Source: Thuidium tamariscinum
Taxonomy: Eukaryota; Streptophyta; Bryopsida; Hypnales; Thuidiaceae
Direction of reading: 5' to 3'
NCBI GenBank assembly: GCA_947034885.2
Contig: OX344758.2
Coordinates: 20,735,067 to 20,799,066, forward strand
DNA: 64,000 bases
Positions within the stretch are counted from its first letter, which is position 1. Each line of letters starts with the position of its first letter. Position numbers and translations under genes: made by a program. Below the pieces are notes generated by a model. The model worked only from the letters and a program-made list of their open reading frames with translations. It was not told where the DNA came from and searched no databases. Positions 12,795-23,757 of this stretch are shown here, in pieces.

Positions 12795-12871
12795 CTTTTC
12801 CAAGGCCTTCTCCCCCTCATGTTACGTTCTAATCTATCTAAGAAAAACCAAATTAACATAAAAAAATCTAC

Positions 12872-13482
12872 TGTCAGGATTCGGCAGCAAACCTGCAAGT
12901 CTGTCGATGCTCCACAAGTGCTACTTGCCTGAACTCCCAGTCATTCCGCTAGGACTCTCAGCCCGTTGTCAGAACTCGCAGTCGCTCCCTCGACCAGCGC
13001 TCCTCCGACCTTGCGAGCCGGCTCTTCTCCCGCCTCCGACCTGGCGCTCCCCCGCTCCCGCACTGTCGCTCCGCCCGAGGGACCCTCCGGCGATCCTCCC
13101 GAGGCGCCCTCCTGCGGCAACGCTCTGCGGCGACCCGTCTCGCCGTCTCCGCCTCCCAACCCGGTCAGCCCCTCCTGCGCCGAAACTCCCTAGACCTGCG
13201 CCTCCCCATCTCGCTCCACAGCATCGTCCCTGTCATCAGCCTTAATTACCACATCAGGAATTCCCTCGCTCTCTCTGCTCCTTCACACATCTAGACACTG
13301 AATCATGGACTGGAATCAGAGAATTCACAATTAGGAGTTCGTGTTGAAAATATGTCGCGTGAGGGACAAGCCCCCCTCACTAGACTTTATCTCCATTCTC
13401 TATAACTGATTTCCAAGTGCTTGTAACTGCTTTGTCCAGTGAAGTCCCTATCTCGTCTAGATGAGATGACATAGTCATAACA
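12872..13482 (-). repeat. Chromovirus 3' LTR
   Basis: In element orientation this is the downstream LTR, because the polypurine tract abuts its 13482 end. It is 611 bp, GC-rich and begins TGTTATGAC. The last codons of pol run about 100 bp into it. Confidence 0.93.
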
Positions 13483-16400
13483 TTACCCCCCCCTTTTAAG
13501 GAGTGGATCTCATGTAAGCTATCATTGTTTTGTCGTGGTGCAAGCGGGTGCAATAGGTGGAAATCTTGAATCAAGTCAGGGGCATTGCGTAAATTTTCTA
13601 AAGGTTCCCACGAGTTTTCTTCGGGCCCATATCCTTCCCATGCCACTAGATATTGCAGTTTTTTCCAACGTCCACTTAGTCGGGAATCAAGAATTTCATG
13701 CACTTCCCACTCTAGATCGCCTTCGGGAAATAAAACTGGTGGTGGATTTTTTTTCTTGCGTCCTAGAATTGTATCTTGTCTATATTTTTCTAGAACTGAT
13801 ACATGAAAGACATTGTAGATCCGAAGAGTCTTGGGTAATTTAAGTTCATAAACTAAATCCGATACTTTGGAGACAATAGGAAATGGGCCAAGGAATTTAG
13901 GTGCCAGCTTTTTTGTTGGGGCCGTTGTATGTATATGATCATGTCGTAATAGTACTTTCTCTCCAAGCTCAAAAGAAGGTTGCAATTGAACTCCGCGGTC
14001 ATAATTACGCTTGGCTTGATCCGCTGCAAGTTTAATCATAATCTTGATTTCATCATGTATTTGTTGTAATTGCTTAACTCTATCTTCTGCAGCGGGGACT
14101 GTTGATGTAGAAGGGACCATAAATGACAGGGCAGGGTGGTAGCCATAGGTTGCATAGAATGGTGAGAAGCCTGTAGCAGAATGTATTGAATTATTATAAG
14201 AAAACTCGGCTATTGGGAGCAAATTTGACCAGTCGTCTTGTCGAGTTGTCGTGAACATCCTTATAAATTGCTCAAGTATTTGGTTCACGTGTTCGGTTTG
14301 GCCATCCATTTGTGGATGAAAAGCCGTGGTGGTAGAAGTTTGGATGCGGAGAAGTTGGTTTAGCCGTTTTATGAATTTTGAAATGAAAACCGGACCGCGA
14401 TCAGATATTAATTCTTCAGGTGTGCCATGGTGTTTCCATACATGGCGCAAATATAATGTAGCCATTTGAGAGGAGTCGATATTTTCATTTGTTGATATAA
14501 AATGGGCGAGTTTAGTGTTTTTGTCTACGACGACCATAATGGAGTCAAAGCCATTGCTAAGTGGTAACTTGACAATAAAATCAACCGTCACTCGTTTCCA
14601 TGGAGCCTCTGCTGCTAAAATTGGTTGGAGCAAACCATAGCAGCTATGATGCATGGGTTTGGATCTCTGACATAAGTCACATCCATCGACATAGCGGTGG
14701 ACATATCTCCGCAAAGTAGGCCAATAAAATGTCCTTGCAACTAAATCCACAGTCTTAGCTCGGCCTTGGTGCCCTGCACTTGGCGCATCATGGCGAGATC
14801 GTAGTATCTGTCGTTGCAATTCATCGTCATCCGGTACAAAAATAGCATTGTGAAAATAAAGCAATCCATCTTTTATAATATAAGGTTGGAACCATCGACG
14901 AATGTCTACAGGGGCATGGTTAGGACCGTTTGTAAAAAATGCCAATATTGGTTTGAGTGATGTATCCTCCATAAGGGCTAGTTTAATGCGCTCTATAATG
15001 TGTTCTTCACTCCATACAAGGTCACATGCTTCCAATGCTGCAAGTCTTAATAATGGTTTTGAGTGAGAGTGTACCTTGTGTAGGGGATCAGGTCGTCGTG
15101 AAAGCATGTCAGCCCGACCATTTAACGACCCCGATCGGTGTTGAATTTCGAAGTTGAATGCAGAGAGTTGTTCAGACCAACGAGCCTGTCGCCGATTGAG
15201 TTGTTTAGTTGTTAAAAAATGTTCTAAATTCTTGTGGTCCGAGATTACCCGTATTTGATGAGGTGACCCCTCGAGATACACCCGCCATTCTTGGAAAGCC
15301 AATACAATGCTTAGAAGTTCTTTGTCGTATATGTCGTAATTTTGTTCTGCAGGTTGCATTTTGGAACTTCGATATGCGCAAGGATGTAAGTGGCCGTCAT
15401 CTCCATGTTGTGATAAAATGCCCCCTGTTGCATAATCGGATGCATCGGTTTCAACTATAAAAGGTCGTTGAAAATTAGGATGAATGAGTACAAGGGCCTT
15501 GGTGAATTGAGATTGTAATTCTTTGAATGCCTCGTCTGCAAGAAGTGTCCATTCAAATTTCTTGTCCTTACGTGTCAAAGTCGTGAGAGGAACCGTGATT
15601 CTTGAATAATCTAAAATAAACCGCCGGTAAAAATTAGCAAACCCCAAAAATGATTGAACTTCTTTAGTGGTGGTTGGCATAGGCCATTCTTGAATGGCTT
15701 TAATTTTGTCTTGACACATTTCAAGTCCTGTCTCTGAAACAATCATTCCCAAGAATTCTACAGAACTTTTATGGAATTCGCACTTTGAAGCTTTGGCATA
15801 GAGGCCGTACCTATGAAGTCGTTGGAGAACCTCTCGTACAATTGAGTGGTGCTCGGTCATAGTCTTTGAAAATATAAGAATGTTGTCTAAGTAAATAACA
15901 ACTGAAATGTCTAATAATTCATGAAAAATTCCTTGCATATGTGATTGAAATTGCGCCGGGGCATTTGTCAACCCGAAGGGCATCACTAAATATTCGAATA
16001 ATCCATAACGCGTTTTGAAAGCTGTCTTGAACTCATGCCCTAGAGCCATTCGTAATCGGTGATATGCTTGTCTAATATCCAACTTTGTGAATATCTTTGC
16101 CCCTGCTAATCGGTCTGTTAATTCGGGAATCAATGGAAGTGGATACCGGTTCTTTATTGTTACTTTATTTAAATTCCGGTAATCAATGCAAACTCTAATA
16201 GATCCATCCTTCTTCCTAGCAAATACTATAGGGGCCGAAACCGAGGACTTGGAACGTCGAATCCATCCTTTGCCTAAATTCTCTTCGAGATAACGTCGAA
16301 GTTCTTCTAGTTCCAAAGGAGACATGGGCCGTAATCCTATATTGCGAGGTTCTTGGCCTTCCTTAAATTCTATTTTCATATCTGAGGTACTATGATTAGG

Positions 16401-17180
16401 TAAATCATTGGAGGCTTTTTTACTAAATACCTCATGTAAATCTCGGTATTTTGATGGAATATGCTTTGTAAGTGGCTCATTGGGCTCCATCCCATCCAGC
16501 TCAAATACCTCCAGCAAATATAACTTAGCTCCCTTTTTTGATAATCGGAAAGCCACCGCCGATACCAAGGCATGTTTTGGTGCTCGCAATCGAGAATAGC
16601 CTTGACCTTGAGTCTTGACCTTTTTTTCCAATTGTTGGTCGTTGTCAACCCCAATTGATTCCTTCTTTTGGGGGCATTTAGAAGTTGCCCCACTCCATCT
16701 TTTCAAACAATTTCTTTGACAATATTGTGATTCAAAAATCACTCTTCTCTGGGACCATCTAATAGTTGGGTCATGGCGAACCAACCACGGCGTTCCTAAG
16801 ATGCAAGGATAACGCCCAGTATTGGTTATATCAGCCACTACCACTTCTTGATGATCACCCACCTCTAATTTCACCGTCGCTTCATGTGTAATTAGTCCGG
16901 AGTTGATGACTCTACCATCGATAACTCTAACTTCCCATGGGACCGATTTCAGCTTTACTTCGGCTCCGCACTCTCGGGCAAAATTTTGGTGCATAAAAAT
17001 ACCCGTTGCACCCGAATCTACCAGAGTGAGAGCTTCCATGGAATTAATTCGAGCACTTAGAGTTAAATGTGCAATTGACTCAGTGGTTGCTCGAAGATAA
17101 TGTGGGACCGTGGCCTCATTTATTATTGGATATGGCTCAAGTATAGTGGTACCATTCTTTAACCCTTCCTTTATAATCAT
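13380..17180 (-). CDS. pol: Chromovirus pol polyprotein, 1266 residues
   Basis: The order is that of Ty3/gypsy elements. An aspartic protease has DSGA at residues 55-58. Reverse transcriptase lies near residues 300-480 with the VCIDYRNLN and MPFGLTNAP blocks, then RNase H with VETDASDYA. The integrase has an HHCC zinc region (GHQGRAKTV..CDLCQRSK) and a catalytic core with the ISDRGPVF and HPQMDGQTE blocks. Near the C-terminus a chromodomain has YLVAWEGYGPEENSWEP, thought to target integration to marked chromatin. The chromodomain marks this as a chromovirus. The frame differs from gag, so expression would need a shift or reinitiation, as is known in the family. The first in-frame methionine was taken as the start. 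The true pol product may begin upstream. A retroelement gene, not a host gene. Confidence 0.93.
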   Translation of the reverse strand: MIIKEGLKNGTTILEPYPIINEATVPHYLRATTESIAHLTLSARINSMEALTLVDSGATGIFMHQNFARECGAEVKLKSVPWEVRVIDGRVINSGLITHEATVKLEVGDHQEVVVADITNTGRYPCILGTPWLVRHDPTIRWSQRRVIFESQYCQRNCLKRWSGATSKCPQKKESIGVDNDQQLEKKVKTQGQGYSRLRAPKHALVSAVAFRLSKKGAKLYLLEVFELDGMEPNEPLTKHIPSKYRDLHEVFSKKASNDLPNHSTSDMKIEFKEGQEPRNIGLRPMSPLELEELRRYLEENLGKGWIRRSKSSVSAPIVFARKKDGSIRVCIDYRNLNKVTIKNRYPLPLIPELTDRLAGAKIFTKLDIRQAYHRLRMALGHEFKTAFKTRYGLFEYLVMPFGLTNAPAQFQSHMQGIFHELLDISVVIYLDNILIFSKTMTEHHSIVREVLQRLHRYGLYAKASKCEFHKSSVEFLGMIVSETGLEMCQDKIKAIQEWPMPTTTKEVQSFLGFANFYRRFILDYSRITVPLTTLTRKDKKFEWTLLADEAFKELQSQFTKALVLIHPNFQRPFIVETDASDYATGGILSQHGDDGHLHPCAYRSSKMQPAEQNYDIYDKELLSIVLAFQEWRVYLEGSPHQIRVISDHKNLEHFLTTKQLNRRQARWSEQLSAFNFEIQHRSGSLNGRADMLSRRPDPLHKVHSHSKPLLRLAALEACDLVWSEEHIIERIKLALMEDTSLKPILAFFTNGPNHAPVDIRRWFQPYIIKDGLLYFHNAIFVPDDDELQRQILRSRHDAPSAGHQGRAKTVDLVARTFYWPTLRRYVHRYVDGCDLCQRSKPMHHSCYGLLQPILAAEAPWKRVTVDFIVKLPLSNGFDSIMVVVDKNTKLAHFISTNENIDSSQMATLYLRHVWKHHGTPEELISDRGPVFISKFIKRLNQLLRIQTSTTTAFHPQMDGQTEHVNQILEQFIRMFTTTRQDDWSNLLPIAEFSYNNSIHSATGFSPFYATYGYHPALSFMVPSTSTVPAAEDRVKQLQQIHDEIKIMIKLAADQAKRNYDRGVQLQPSFELGEKVLLRHDHIHTTAPTKKLAPKFLGPFPIVSKVSDLVYELKLPKTLRIYNVFHVSVLEKYRQDTILGRKKKNPPPVLFPEGDLEWEVHEILDSRLSGRWKKLQYLVAWEGYGPEENSWEPLENLRNAPDLIQDFHLLHPLAPRQNNDSLHEIHSLKGGGNVMTMSSHLDEIGTSLDKAVTSTWKSVIENGDKV
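13483..13504 (-). other. Chromovirus polypurine tract
   Basis: On the minus strand a purine run with eight consecutive Gs stands directly before the 3' LTR. This is the usual primer site for plus-strand DNA synthesis in LTR elements, and it fixes the element's orientation. Confidence 0.8.
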
Positions 17181-17218
17181 AGCTACAGCAGTCTGAGGCA
17201 GGCCCGGGTATTGAATGG

Positions 17219-18328
17219 TCAGTCCCGGGCTTTGCCTTTTCCCGATTCATTGACCCCCACCTCCCCATCTCCTACTACTGCAAGAGATAATGGTTTAGAG
17301 GGGTTAGTTGGACACCTGGCTCGAACATGCCCGGGTAATCCGCAACCCCAGCATTTTCCTTGACGTTGATACTCCAAACGCTCAGCTGCCGTCTTTGCTA
17401 AAGTCGTTGTCCCATAGGTAGCATCAATCTCCATTGGTACCGGTCCCGAACCGCTTGGGATGGCTTGAGACCGCCCAGTATAATCTCTTGAATGGGAAGA
17501 TGGAACCTGCGGTCGTCGTCCTTGGCGGCGTGCCCACAAGCGCTCGTCGATCCGAGATGCCATGGCCATCCATTCTTGGAGTCGCCTCGGTTGAGTTTCT
17601 GCTGTGGCAATTGAATCTAAAATTTCTTCCTTGAGCCCCGCACGAAATCGGGCCATCAAACTGGATTCATTCCAATCTACCTGGGTCGCATGCTCATTAA
17701 ACATAGAGATATATGCTGCGGCCGATCTTGTCTGCCTAATCCTCCCAAGACGATCCTCTACTGTACTTTTCCGATCCATCTCCCCATAGACAGCAATTAC
17801 TGCTTCTCGGAAAACATTGTAATCTTCTAATAATTCATGGGGACGGCCCTCATTAAGGGCTTGGAGAATTGGCATGGCCCAATTTTGAGCAGCATCGGTC
17901 ATGTAGGAAAGGGCATACGCAATTTTGTCCTCATCATGATGGTAGGCCCAAGGCTTACCTCGAAACACCAATCGAAGTTGGGCAAACCATTTATACACCT
18001 CCCCGCCCTTCTTGCCTGCAAATTTTTCAGGCGTTGCCACCTTCGAATCTTTATTCCCCAACACCTCTTGATTGCGTCCTCCGATTTTAGATTGTCGTGG
18101 ATCCTCCGTTCTCATAGTAGTAGGTGGGGACATTTGATTAAGTTGTACCCCAGCTCTTTCTGAAATCTGTTGCACAATATGAGGGATAGCCGTTTGAAAC
18201 ACAGCTTGGACTTGTCGTTGGATAAAAGCCGCCAACTCAGATTCCATTCCTTCCACCGGTGGCTGCACAACCCCTTCCTCAGCCCCTTCTCGATCCATCA
18301 CTTCCCAAAGACCAATGTGAGTTACCAC
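17219..18328 (-). CDS. gag: Chromovirus gag, 369 residues
   Basis: This is the capsid/nucleocapsid precursor. The middle has the retrotransposon gag fold (KFAGKKGGEVYKWFAQLRL, then MTDAAQNW and the FREAVIAVYG region). The C-terminal part carries one CCHC zinc knuckle, CWGCGLPGHVRARC, at residues 326-339, that would bind the element's RNA. It starts about 115 bp inside the 5' LTR and is followed after about 40 bp by the pol frame. The length is usual for chromoviruses. ORFs on the opposite strand are shadows. Confidence 0.9.
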   Translation of the reverse strand: MVTHIGLWEVMDREGAEEGVVQPPVEGMESELAAFIQRQVQAVFQTAIPHIVQQISERAGVQLNQMSPPTTMRTEDPRQSKIGGRNQEVLGNKDSKVATPEKFAGKKGGEVYKWFAQLRLVFRGKPWAYHHDEDKIAYALSYMTDAAQNWAMPILQALNEGRPHELLEDYNVFREAVIAVYGEMDRKSTVEDRLGRIRQTRSAAAYISMFNEHATQVDWNESSLMARFRAGLKEEILDSIATAETQPRRLQEWMAMASRIDERLWARRQGRRPQVPSSHSRDYTGRSQAIPSGSGPVPMEIDATYGTTTLAKTAAERLEYQRQGKCWGCGLPGHVRARCPTNPSKPLSLAVVGDGEVGVNESGKGKARD

Positions 18329-18432
18329 AATCCTTCAAGCATGAAATCGCTTATCCTCGACATCCAACCATGATCCATTATCCAAATAAAGACAACCTCG
18401 AACCAACTGCCCTTGGAGCATGGACAGTCCGG

Positions 18433-18443
18433 ACGCGACATAA
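18433..18443 (-). other. Candidate primer binding site, possibly self-priming
   Basis: Next to the 5' LTR the minus strand reads TTATGTCGCGT and not the common initiator-methionine tRNA site. Ten bases of it, TATGTCGCGT, are complementary to a segment inside the LTR (18931-18940 on this map) about 123 bp from the LTR's outer end. A TATA-like ATAAAG lies 25-30 bases upstream of that segment. This arrangement is known from Tf1-type elements, which prime from their own RNA 5' end. Inference only. Confidence 0.4.
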
Positions 18444-19062
18444 TGTCAAGATTCGGCAGCAAACTTGCAAGTTTGTCGATGCTCCACAAGTGCTACTTGC
18501 CTGAACTCCCAGTCATTCCGCCAAGACTCTCAATCCGTTGTCAGAACTCGCAGTCGCTCCCTCGACCAGCGCTCCTCCGACCTTGCGAGCCGGCTCTTCT
18601 CCCGCCTCCGACCTGGCGCTCCCCCGCTCCCACACTGTCGCTCCGTCGCTCCGCTCGAGGGACCCTCCGGCGATCCTCCCGAGGCGCCCTCCTGCGGCAA
18701 CGCTCTGCGGCGACCCGTCTCGCCGTCTCCGCCTCCCAACCCGGTCAGCCCCTCCTGCGCCGAAACTCCCTGGACCTGCGCCTCCCCATCTCGCTCCACA
18801 ACATCGTCCCTGTCATCAGCCTTAATTACCACATCAGGAATTCCCTCGCTCTCTCTGCTCCTTCACACATCTGGACACTGAATCATGGACTGGAATCAGA
18901 GAATTCACAATTAGGAGTTCGTGTTGAAAATATGTCGCGTGAGGGACAAGCCCCCCTCACTGGACTTTATCTCCATTCTCTATAACTGATTTCCAAGTGC
19001 CTGTAACTGCTTTGTCTAGTGAAGTCCCTATCTCGTCCAGATGAGATGACATAGTCATAACA
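18444..19062 (-). repeat. Chromovirus 5' LTR
   Basis: This is the upstream LTR in element orientation, 619 bp. It differs from the other LTR by about 2.6 percent and by an 8-bp duplication of a GTCGCTCC unit near 18645. Confidence 0.93.
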
Positions 19063-19067
19063 TCTAC

Positions 19068-20110
19068 TCTACTGCTGTGACTACTCTAACTTTTGGAGAA
19101 ATGGTTCGATTGCCAAACGGACAGCGCCGATAGCTTCAAAAGACCCAAATTAGCCTGAAGGATCTCTTACCCCTTATTCTTGGAGCCTAATTGCACTCAA
19201 AAGCTAACAATTACGAACCAGTAAAAAGGGTAGAAAATCTATCTTTTGGAATTGATTTTTCCCAAAAGTTTTGACTAGCTAGAGTTGTTTAGAAGGTCCA
19301 AGAATGTTAGGAAAGAGTCTAAGTTGACCCAAATCGGACTCCATATGCTCCCCGTATGCCGGTCAACTCGCAAGAAATTTGGTAAAACCATTAAAACTTG
19401 TTGCCGCTACCGGTTCTGGTACTTATTGATGTTAGAATGTTTCGAAATTTGTCAAGGCGCTTATTTATGATAAAACATACTATCCTAATTTTTAGTGAGA
19501 TTTTACCATCACTGTGGAATTTTCTATGAATTTCCAATAACCGGTAAAAGCGGTTGACTTCCTATGGAGTCATTTCCGTAATTTAGAAAATTATGAAACT
19601 TTTAGGGGGTCTTTTAGGAAGCCCCCTAAAGACAAGTGCAAAGTTTCGCTAAAAACCCACACTGTCTAAATAAAGTAGAAATTATACTATAGCGGAATTA
19701 ATTCCTCTAGAGAAGAATCATTCCCGTATAAGGGAATCTCCACAAGTTAGCTTCGCCATGACGCTCTTGGGCGACTGTCGGAATCCCATGGTTTCCAGTT
19801 AGCCCAAATCTGCCAGGATCCTTCTCAAGAATTCCGATAAGGCTCGTCTGGGTGCTTTTGCACTAATTCATTTCTCAAATATTACTTAGTGCAACCTCCT
19901 GGTAACTACTTAATATCGTATCTAATCACCTAATAAGACGTAGAAATTGGCTCTAAGGAGTCCTTTAAGGTACTCCAAAATAATTATAACCAATTCCTCA
20001 TAATTATAGGGAATTGTATCAATCCTACTTTGAACTCTTTTTTTAATTAATTTTTAACTATAATAATCCTAAAATATGAGCAATAAGCGAAAAAAAGAAA
20101 AATCCGAGGC
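19068..20110 (-). other. Unclassified repeat or long LTR, right part
   Basis: This continues the element seen at 9440-12866 on the other side of the chromovirus, and shares its AGCTTCGCCAT block near 19750. No ORF of note and no clear outer end were found. Confidence 0.35.
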
Positions 20111-21059
20111 CTAATTGACAATGACGGGACTCACAGGGGGCAATCAAATTCTTTGATTGGTTGATTGTGCACTCCAAGGAAGCTTTTGTCAATGCAAGCT
20201 ACAAATAAGTTGCAATAAGAAGTATCTTACCATGCTTTGGATTTATTTTAGGGACCCCTCTTCAATGATGAGGAATTTTGTTTCTTTCATCAAATTAGAA
20301 TATTGAGCTTTTGCTATAGATATTGGTAATTATTGAATTATGGACCTTAATTCTTGAGCGCCCAATTTATGTTCACCAAAATCCAAACCTTTTTGCACTC
20401 ATTCCAATCAAACTATCATTAAAAATAAGATTCACAAGAACTAACCATACCGATTGGTAATGGAAATAGCCTTAAAGAGACAACAAAAATGGACAAATGA
20501 TATGACCGTACTATTGAAAGGATTATAAGAGTCAATATAGGGCAACTTTTCAAATTGGAGAGGCCATATTTGAAACACTTAGGCACTCACAAGATTAAGA
20601 ATCCAAGAAATCCAAAAAGTGCAACTAATTTTGTTGAAATAAGCTTGGCATTTGATTTCTCTGAAAATAAGTTGAAGATACCAAAATTATTGAAAAATTA
20701 AATTGAAATTTTTGTTTATTAATGTTTTAAGTAGTTATTAATTTCAATACTAGTTGTTTAAATTGCAAATTTTAACCCTTTAGTGAATCTATAGGTAAGA
20801 AGATATAAGAGTTTTGCATACATAGTTGCTTTATAAACAAGTGTAGATTTTATACATTGCATTGGTCTCTTAATGCAATTGCAATAGTGGGAGAAAATAA
20901 ATTGTGCTAATTTAGCTTTTCTCAAAAAAGAAGAAATTAAAATGTTTATTGTATATTGCCTTCAATGACTATAAGTACATATTTTTGTGAATGTAATATA
21001 CATTAAAAAGTGCTACTATACAAAATCACAAATCCAATGAAAATTCAAATGGTATAATC
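20111..21059. other. Intergenic sequence, nothing recognised
   Basis: AT-rich. No terminal repeats or coding stretches could be supported. Confidence 0.55.
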
Positions 21060-21830
21060 TCTAAACACAAAAAGAAAAATGTGTTTTTAAATTTTGTACT
21101 TCATAGAACCTATACAGTTAGAATCTTGTCTGAAGCCAAGTTGTACTCACAATTATTGAGACAATATATTCAACCATTGTTATCCTCCAAGATGGATTGG
21201 ACAAGACAAATTGTTTATTACACTTGTCTCCAATCAAACAATAAAAGGTACAGAGATATCCTTGTCATATATAATTCTAATGAACACTTACCTCTTACAA
21301 CCTATACAATCAAAATCTTATCAAAAACCAAATCATACAAATTATTGTTACACAACGAATATGTTCAACCATTGTCATTGTGTGAGATGGATTGGACATG
21401 GTAAACTGTTATTCTATTTGTCTCCAATCAAACTGTGAAAGGTACAAAGATATCCCTGTCATATATAATTGTAATGTACACTTACCTCTTACAACTCGTA
21501 CAATTGGAATCTTATCCGAAACCAGGTCGTATCAATTATTGAGACAATACATTTGGCCATTGTTGTTTACAAGATGGATTGGGCATAGTAAAATATTCAT
21601 TCTATTCACCTCAAATCAAGCAATTAAAAGCACAAATATATTTTTGTTGTATATTGTTTAAGTGTACACTTGGTATACACTAGAAGATGTAATGTAGTAA
21701 TTCTCTACCCCCTTGTAATACTCATTTGTGAATACAATGTGGGGGAGTAAGTATATTGTGTTTGTATTTTTTGAGTACAACATTTGAAAAGTAACAAATT
21801 GCCACTTCTCACTTGTAAGTTGAATTGTGG
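21060..21830 (+). repeat. Tandem array of about 190-bp units (partner at 57.8-59.0 kb)
   Basis: Three units start near 21109, 21300 and 21497. Each contains a block close to ATACAATCAAAATCTTATC, then AAGATGGATTGGACA, then TCTCCAATCAAAC. The period is 191-197 bp. The same units occur inverted at 57845-58980, together with the adjoining non-tandem tail (AAGTATATTGTGTTTGTA). The open frames across the units are not conserved as protein, so this is a DNA repeat and not a gene. Confidence 0.65.
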
Positions 21831-23757
21831 GTGATTGTAAGAAACACTAGCCTATTTCTTGTTGCCTTGCCTTTATATGGGTGTTTTTCTGCTCATAACT
21901 TTTGCATTATTTGTTCATTTGGCAAGAAATTTAGAATGAAGATACACACAATAATTGCAAACATTAATAATTTTTTCAAATTAGCTTACAATTTTGAATC
22001 TACTAGTCTACCTTAGCCATTTTGGAGGGTTCTTTTGTCCTACTTTTTGTCCAAAATTGCAAATTCAAAACCACAAATTGGACATATTGGAGGTCATTTA
22101 ACATTACAAGGACTAATAATGAGTTTTTATGAAATTAGAAACATGTTGATTGTGCACATGGGGGCAAATAGACCTTCCTTTGTCCTTTGTGAGAATGTTG
22201 CAAAGAAGAAAACAACATCCTACAATAGTTCTTTGGTGCAATGCAAGTACTAACTTCTTTAATAAAATGTTTTTAAAATTAAATTAAATTCAAATTTTAA
22301 TTATTGAAAAAGAAAATTTCTATAGATTCATTTTTTGATATATTTTGTTCCTATTGGCTTTCATTAATACCTCGTAATAGTCTATAGTATTGTACAATAG
22401 TAAATCAAAGGTTTATATTTGCAAGCACCTTGAGTTGATGATTTAATTTTATAGGAGCGTTGCTAACATATAGTACTACAAATCCTATGACCCCAAACCA
22501 CATTTTTGGCTCAAAAATGTGAAGTGTCTCTTTTAATCACCTAGTTATGATGCTTGTGAAATAATTAATAGCCCCCCCCTAGTGTGTGTATATTTATATT
22601 TTTTGAGAAATTGTTTTTATTCTAATTGATATAGGATATCAATATTTTATGCCAATTTTCCATGAATAATATCTCTCTCTATGTTTATATTGAATATATC
22701 GTCTTTCATATCAACACTAGTTAATCATATTAGTATAAGTATCTAAATCAAAGTTATTTTGTTTTTAAAGATTGACAATAAGGGAAGGGGCTCAATTTTT
22801 TTGAAAAAAAATGACAACCTTAGTTCAAAGTTTATTTTCTAAAAGAATATCAACAATTGTAAATTTGCAATCAAGGTTCTGTTTTTCCACCTGTAAATTG
22901 ATAATTGCAAATTTTTGGTGATTATAGATTATGCACATGGTTGATTGCATCTTTTTGGTACACTATTTGCATACATGAGTACTTCTAAATTTTCATTTTT
23001 TTTCTTTTTGTTCACAAAATGGCTTAATGTATTGTGATAGATCCTAAAATCTATATCTTATGGGCAAATATATGAGAACTAATTGTAGTACATTAATATA
23101 GAGTATATAATATACATCATGTATTAAATTTTTTTGGATTTGCTCATTGGAATTATATTTTGATTTTTCATACAATCATAATGAAAAATATATTTCTTAA
23201 AAGACAACTATGGGCCTTCTTATGTAAAAAAAATGATCCTAAGATTAGACACTTCACAAACTTTATAGTTTCCTATACATGTAGGTAAAATCATTCTATA
23301 AAGACAAACATATGAAGATCCCTTTAGTCTTTGAATCGTTTGCAAAAATTAAATCACACATATAAATGATCAATTAAAGAATGTTCTATAATCCCTTAAC
23401 ATTTATAGTTAAAGGACCACTAAAGTACATCAATTCAACTACATTTTTCACCAAAGCCCCACCCACCCACTTGTCTTATCTTCAAACTAACGTTGAATAG
23501 GTAAATAGAATCTTAATTTTAAACTACTAAATTATGTGGGAGCCCAATGTTGATGTGAATAAGTATACAAATTTAACAACACTAATTTGACTGAAATACA
23601 AAGAAAAATAATTATTTATAAAAATGAAGGATATTTTGGAAATATTGAAGAATCTTTGTTTAATTATCCCCGCCCAAACCACGCAAGTTAGTTCAACTAG
23701 TGCACTCCAAAGTAGCAATTAGAGTCCATTTACATCAATTTGCAAACCTACAATGTA
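21831..23757. other. Intergenic sequence, nothing recognised
   Basis: AT-rich with a C8 run near 22575. No bounded element or coding region was found. Confidence 0.5.

Larger units (their letters stand above)
9440..12866 (-). other. Unclassified repeat or long LTR, left part
   Basis: This stretch and 19068-20110 look like one element split by the chromovirus. Both have a similar base composition and both carry AGCTTCGCCAT blocks. A TATA box on the minus strand at 12786-12794 and AATAAA on the minus strand near 9531 suggest leftward transcription, as in a long LTR. I could not find matching ends or a target duplication, and no coding region is visible. Confidence 0.35.
12872..19062 (-). mobile_element. 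Chromovirus (Ty3/gypsy LTR retrotransposon), looks whole
   Basis: This 6.19 kb element on the minus strand is bounded by LTRs of 611 and 619 bp that start TG and end CA. A perfect 5-bp target duplication TCTAC lies at 12867-12871 and 19063-19067. Between them are gag and a long pol in a different frame with protease, reverse transcriptase, RNase H, integrase and a C-terminal chromodomain. The two LTRs differ at about 16 of 610 positions, almost all transitions, and by one 8-bp indel. That suggests a fairly recent insertion: of order one million years at angiosperm rates, several million at conifer rates. It is much GC-richer in its LTRs than the neighbourhood. It inserted into the unclassified element of 9.4-20.1 kb. 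Confidence 0.95.

Noticed and set aside
12907-13245. Proline- and arginine-rich open frames on both strands in the LTRs (also 18413-18985)
   Set aside because: They lie inside GC-rich LTR sequence, overlap each other in several frames and have no domain. Composition effects.
13535-18163. Plus-strand frames opposite gag and pol
   Set aside because: Antisense shadows of the long retroelement frames.
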